Part shown: positions 60,963 to 64,000 of the stretch, one piece after another
Numbering within the stretch: the stretch's first letter is position 1
How the letters are laid out: each line of letters begins with the position of its first letter
From: Actinopolyspora lacussalsi
GTDB taxonomy: Bacteria > Actinomycetota > Actinomycetes > Mycobacteriales > Pseudonocardiaceae
NCBI GenBank assembly: GCA_030803735.1
Contig: JAURUC010000001.1
Span: 3,241,501 to 3,305,500, forward strand
Direction: 5' to 3'
DNA length: 64,000 nucleotides
Translations under genes and position numbers: made by a program
Notes under the pieces: model-generated
Database searches by the model: none
The model's input: only the letters and a program-made list of their open reading frames with translations
Told to the model about the DNA's origin: nothing

Positions 60963-62000
60963 TCAGTTGTCGATCGGGAAGCGCAGCAGCGCTCCGACAC
61001 CCTCGGCCAGGCCGGTGCCGGACTCCACCAGATCGGCCCGGGCACTGGTCTCCGCACACGCCTTGAGCAGGAACGCCTCGCGTTCGGTTCCGGTGCCGTA
61101 CTCCAGCAGCAGGGTGTCCACCGCGCCCATCTCGGCGGCGCGGGCCACGGGGTGGTCACCGTGCACGGCCTGCCCGTGCGCCAGTCCCGCGTTGAGCTGC
61201 TCGGCGCGCTCCTGCGCGTTGCGGGCGCTCTCCTTCTCGGCCAGCTCGCGCAGCTGTTCGGCAAGTGCCTGCTCCGCCGCCTCGTCCTGGTTACCGCCGC
61301 GGTCGGCGTCCACGCGCAGCTCGGCCAGCCGCTCGGTGAGCTTGTCGCGGACCATGGTGCGGGCCTGCGTCTCCCCTGCCAGCACCAGCAGCCGCGGCCG
61401 GAACTCGGCCTCGATGGTGCGCAGCCGCGCGACGATGTCCTCGACGTTGTGCTCGACGGCCTGCTCGGCACGGCGCTGCAGCTGTTTGTGCGACAGGGCC
61501 TGGCCACGGGGTTTGTGCGTGTCGGTCTCGGCGCCGCCCTCGACGGTCTCGCTGCCCAACTCCCGGGGATGGTGCTGCTGTGCCAGCACCTCCTGCCGGA
61601 CCACCGCGCCCTGCTCGTCGGCGATGACCACCAGCATGCGCACCGAGCGGCACTCCTCACGAACGTAGGCGCCCAGTTCCGGCAGCCGCGTCCAGTACTG
61701 CGCGTCACCGGCCCCCAGGGCGGCGTCCCACGGTTCGGCGAGCAGCACTCCGTCGTTCTCGGTCGCCACCAGCACCCGCCCGTTGGCCTGCTCCTCGCCG
61801 TACTCGACATTCAGCACGCTCGCTTCGAGCGCGTCCAGCACCGCGTCACCGGCTCCGGCACCTGCCAACCGTTCCCGCAGGTCACGCCACCGCAGTCGCA
61901 GCTGCTCGCCCGATTCCTCGCTCGGGGAGCGTCCCTCCAGGTACACCGTGGCGAACGGTCCCTCGCTCTCGTAGACCGACCGCAGCCGCGTCAAGTCCAT
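60963..62000 (-). CDS. baeRF-family protein (release-factor-like, Rv2629/Vms1 type)
   Basis: 345 aa. N-terminal domain MDLTRLRSVYESEGPFATVY then LEGRSP, a middle charged coiled-coil-rich part (VEHNVEDIVARLRTIEAEFR, then PRLLVLAGETQARTMVRDKL) and the eRF1-domain-3-like end MGAVDTLLLEYGTGTEREAF then LLKACAETSARADLV. This is the bacterial aRF1-like family 2, which I associate with mycobacterial Rv2629 and with ribosome-associated release or hibernation factors (Vms1, Balon). Whether this member hydrolyses peptidyl-tRNA or protects idle ribosomes is not decidable by reading; a GGQ motif is not visible. Divergent from the DUF2267 gene. Confidence 0.72.
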   Translation of the reverse strand: MDLTRLRSVYESEGPFATVYLEGRSPSEESGEQLRLRWRDLRERLAGAGAGDAVLDALEASVLNVEYGEEQANGRVLVATENDGVLLAEPWDAALGAGDAQYWTRLPELGAYVREECRSVRMLVVIADEQGAVVRQEVLAQQHHPRELGSETVEGGAETDTHKPRGQALSHKQLQRRAEQAVEHNVEDIVARLRTIEAEFRPRLLVLAGETQARTMVRDKLTERLAELRVDADRGGNQDEAAEQALAEQLRELAEKESARNAQERAEQLNAGLAHGQAVHGDHPVARAAEMGAVDTLLLEYGTGTEREAFLLKACAETSARADLVESGTGLAEGVGALLRFPIDN

Positions 62001-62255
62001 CTTCGTTCCCCTCTCTCGCTTCCAAGGACCGTCCTGCTGATCGAACCGAACACTCGCGAGTAGTGCTCACACGTCGATCACAGCCACTGGCATGTGCATG
62101 CCCCGCACACAGCACGGCAAACCCACACAGTGCCACAGAGTGAGGCAGATCACGTTTATCGACCACGTCGGCGTGGGCACTGCGTTGTAGAGCCGACCCG
62201 AGGAGACCTCTCCGGTTTCGGGGCGGGAGGCGGAACGATCCGATGAAGGAGTTCG

Positions 62256-62651
62256 ATGGCAGAGATCTGGCAGAGCGAGCCCATGCGCGACTTCGCCGAG
62301 CAGGTACGGCAGAGCGCGGGCATGTCCTCGGCGGACGAGGCGTCCCGCGTCGCTCGCGCCACCCTGACCACGCTGGCCGAGGCCGTCAGCGCCGGACAGG
62401 TCGACGAACTCGCCGAGGGGCTGCCCGAGGAGCTGCGGAACGAACTCTCGCAGCGCAGCGGGCAGGCGCGTTCGCTGAACAAGCTCGAATTCCTGGACCG
62501 CGTCAGCGGCGAGATCGCCACCACCGATCTGGAGACGACCGAGGACCAGGTCAGGGCGGTGCTGACCACGCTGCGTCAGTGGGCTCCCGCCGGCGAGACC
62601 TCCGACACCGTCGAGCAGCTACCCGGCCCCATCGCCGGGCTCTTCCAGTAG
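62256..62651 (+). CDS. DUF2267 family protein
   Basis: 131 aa, all helical: MRDFAEQVRQSAGMSSADEA then ASRVARATLTTLAEAVSAGQ, VDELAEGLPEELRNELSQRS and KLEFLDRVSGEIATTDLET. This matches DUF2267, a stress-associated actinobacterial family of unknown role. Start ATG 62256 after GGAG. Divergent from the baeRF gene with 255 bp between; shared stress regulation is plausible. Confidence 0.8.
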   Translation: MAEIWQSEPMRDFAEQVRQSAGMSSADEASRVARATLTTLAEAVSAGQVDELAEGLPEELRNELSQRSGQARSLNKLEFLDRVSGEIATTDLETTEDQVRAVLTTLRQWAPAGETSDTVEQLPGPIAGLFQ

Positions 62652-62699
62652 CGCCCCGAGTCTCCCGGGCTCAGCGGTGCCGTTCGTAGTCGTTCGTAC

Positions 62700-62713
62700 A
62701 TTTCGCGAGAAAT
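62700..62713. repeat. Short member of the 18-bp palindrome family
   Basis: ATTTC-GCGA-GAAAT without the outer CG pairs, about 50 bp after the DUF2267 stop. Possible terminator for that gene. Confidence 0.5.
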
Positions 62714-62815
62714 TTACGCGGGACTCGGCATCAGGTGATGCCGCACACCGCGAAGGAGTTCAGGCGAAAACCGTGGGGTCGCCCGATAAGGGGCTCCGTT
62801 CACCGTGCCGTACTT

Positions 62816-63472
62816 TCAGGCGGTGTCGTCCTCGTACGGCAGCCATTCGACCGTTTCGAATATCCCCTGGGCCAGGTCCACGATGTCGGTCCAGTCCTCG
62901 GTGTTGTTGCTCGTGACCGAAACCCCCAGGATGTCCGACACGGAAGGACTGGGAATCCACGCCGTGATCGCGTGATTGGTCAGCTCGACGGCTTCCTCGC
63001 CCACTTCGACGGTGCTTGGGGTGGCGGAACGGGTCACGACGGATTCACCAGCCGGGAGCTCGACCACTTCGACCTCCGTGCCCGACTGATTGCCGTAGTA
63101 CTGCTCCAGTGCGGCAACGGCGGTGTGCCGTGTGGTTCGTTCCGAGCCGAACACGAAGCAGCTGACCACGACCATCAACGGTCGTTGCGCTTCCTGGGCC
63201 GATCGGAAGACGGCGGCGGCGTTGTAGTGCGCCCCGCCCGCCTCGGCGGAGGCGCCGAGCGTCATCAGCATCGCCGCGACACCGGCCAGCCCCTGATCGA
63301 TCTCGGTGTCCTCGGGGAGCCCGAACCGGACCGCTACGGCCGAGGCGAGCGCGTGCAGCTTCTCCTCGGTCGGCTCCCCCTCGGGAAGTTCGATGAAGCC
63401 CTCGGGAAGCACCAGCGAGTAGCGGGGTACTTCCTGAGCGGTATCGGTGGCGTCGTCGGTGATGTCGGTCAT
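62816..63472 (-). CDS. Hypothetical acidic protein, coupled to the edge gene
   Basis: 218 aa from ATG 63472. YSLVLPEGFIELPEGEPTEE opens the globular part; later segments are AHYNAAAVFRSAQEAQRPLM with VVVSCFVFGSERTTRHTAVA and TNHAITAWIPSPSVSDILGV. No signal peptide; no catalytic motif recognised. The pattern (LP.GF..LP, then two mixed alpha/beta halves) resembles proteins found in type VII secretion loci, but this is weak. It overlaps the upstream gene stop by 4 bp (ATGA), so the two products may interact. Confidence 0.65.
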   Translation of the reverse strand: MTDITDDATDTAQEVPRYSLVLPEGFIELPEGEPTEEKLHALASAVAVRFGLPEDTEIDQGLAGVAAMLMTLGASAEAGGAHYNAAAVFRSAQEAQRPLMVVVSCFVFGSERTTRHTAVAALEQYYGNQSGTEVEVVELPAGESVVTRSATPSTVEVGEEAVELTNHAITAWIPSPSVSDILGVSVTSNNTEDWTDIVDLAQGIFETVEWLPYEDDTA

Positions 63473-64000
63473 CGCGGTTCGTTGTTCCAGGTGGCGTTGA
63501 CGAAGCGGGTAATGAGCTTGCGTTCCTCGATGGTGGGGCAGAAGTACGCCCGGCAACCGTCCGGCCAGGCGACCTCGATGCTCTGCTGCGAGGCGTGGTG
63601 GAACCGGACCGAGGAGGACTCGTCGCTCTGCCACACCACACGCGGCGGCTTGTCCGGCTTGTTGAGCACCACCACCGCCACCCGCGAGTGGGAAACCACC
63701 AGCCACAACCGGCGCTGCGTGCGTTTCACCGTGTCGATCAACGAGGTCGGGCCGGGATTGCTCTTCGAACCGGAGACGGAGATGACGCCCGTTTTCTTTT
63801 CCTTTTTGGGTTTTTCCTTAACTACTCCGAACACTTCTAGCCACTCACGAATAACTCCGAAAGCAACAATGATCGGACTCAGGACAAAAAAAGCAACAGG
63901 AGCGAAAACACTAAACCAGGCGGGCTTTGTACCAAATTCCTGACGGCCAGCAAAATTTTCCAGATCAAATCTTTCCCATTTAAAATAGATAGCCTGGCAG
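63469..64000 (-). CDS. Membrane protein, 5' end beyond the window
   Basis: The frame is open from its stop at 63469 to the last base of the window. Readable upstream sequence is AIYFKWERFDLENFAGRQEF, then a hydrophobic stretch AWFSVFAPVAFFVLSPIIVA (probably two close helices) and REWLEVFGVVKEKPKKEKKT. A C-terminal domain of ~95 residues (RLWLVVSHSRVAVVVLNKPD, SIEVAWPDGCRAYFCPTIEE) is probably cytoplasmic. The DNA beyond about 63780 is AT-rich compared with the rest of the window. The family is unknown; an apparent start at 63834 is internal. Confidence 0.7.
   Translation of the reverse strand, partial: CQAIYFKWERFDLENFAGRQEFGTKPAWFSVFAPVAFFVLSPIIVAFGVIREWLEVFGVVKEKPKKEKKTGVISVSGSKSNPGPTSLIDTVKRTQRRLWLVVSHSRVAVVVLNKPDKPPRVVWQSDESSSVRFHHASQQSIEVAWPDGCRAYFCPTIEERKLITRFVNATWNNEPR

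Noticed and set aside
1..64000. tRNA, rRNA, riboswitch or CRISPR array
   Set aside because: Reading both strands, I saw no cloverleaf, rRNA segment, conserved aptamer or regularly spaced repeat array. A covariance-model scan could still find something missed by eye.

Overview
The window is 64 kb of high-GC actinobacterial chromosome. Gene content points to the Pseudonocardiales, close to the mycobacterial branch. The left half keeps the order ino1 - PadR regulator - DUF5318 gene - ponA-type PBP - GT87 membrane protein - rpsF - ssb - rpsR - rplI - dnaB, the order I remember from the M. tuberculosis Rv0046c-Rv0058 region. Several genes (a second GT87 protein, endonuclease IV, a secreted anchored protein) are interposed. 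An Actinopolyspora- or Saccharopolyspora-like genus is my guess; no rRNA or tRNA gene is present to test it.

Layout. 0-4.4 kb: PRC-barrel protein, a hypothetical, then a translationally coupled GH15 glycosidase and glucose dehydrogenase. 4.4-9 kb: accessory island in which an XRE/DUF5753 regulator gene is split by an IS607-like tnpB element (with a divergent AlpA-like HTH gene and no recombinase) and then cut off by an IS200/IS605 element with tnpA and tnpB. 9-20 kb: DUF3558 lipoprotein, ino1/padR, ponA, two convergent GT87 proteins, nfo. 20-27.6 kb: anchored secreted protein, the ribosomal protein/ssb group, a DnaA-box-like cluster, and dnaB carrying two inteins, one with all class 3 signature residues. 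27.6-35.3 kb: ECF42-type sigma factor with its DGPF partner, GNAT, HAD, MFS, PhoX phosphatase, SDR. 35.3-50.6 kb: amidohydrolase, an AT-richer PadR/membrane-protein pair, two NarL-type two-component systems, trmB, an ABC-2 transporter, Cof-type HAD, FAD oxidoreductase. 50.7-54.8 kb: an operon of two dynamin-like GTPases flanking a GrpE-like gene. 55-60.7 kb: complete desABCD desferrioxamine operon under a double IdeR/DmdR1 iron box. 60.9-64 kb: a baeRF (release-factor-like) protein divergent from a DUF2267 protein, and a two-gene membrane operon cut by the window edge.

Two families of dispersed palindromic DNA run through the spacers: an 18-bp palindrome (core ATTTCNCGNGAAAT) and a roughly 110-bp hairpin element (arms GGCTCTCGC/GCGAGAGCC) in at least five copies on both strands.

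The most interesting items are the recombinase-less TnpB element with precise GG junctions, the double-intein DnaB, the dynamin/GrpE-like operon, the baeRF protein and the repeat families. Many start codons were chosen from Shine-Dalgarno spacing and stop/start overlaps; all family assignments come from reading the translations, with no database search.
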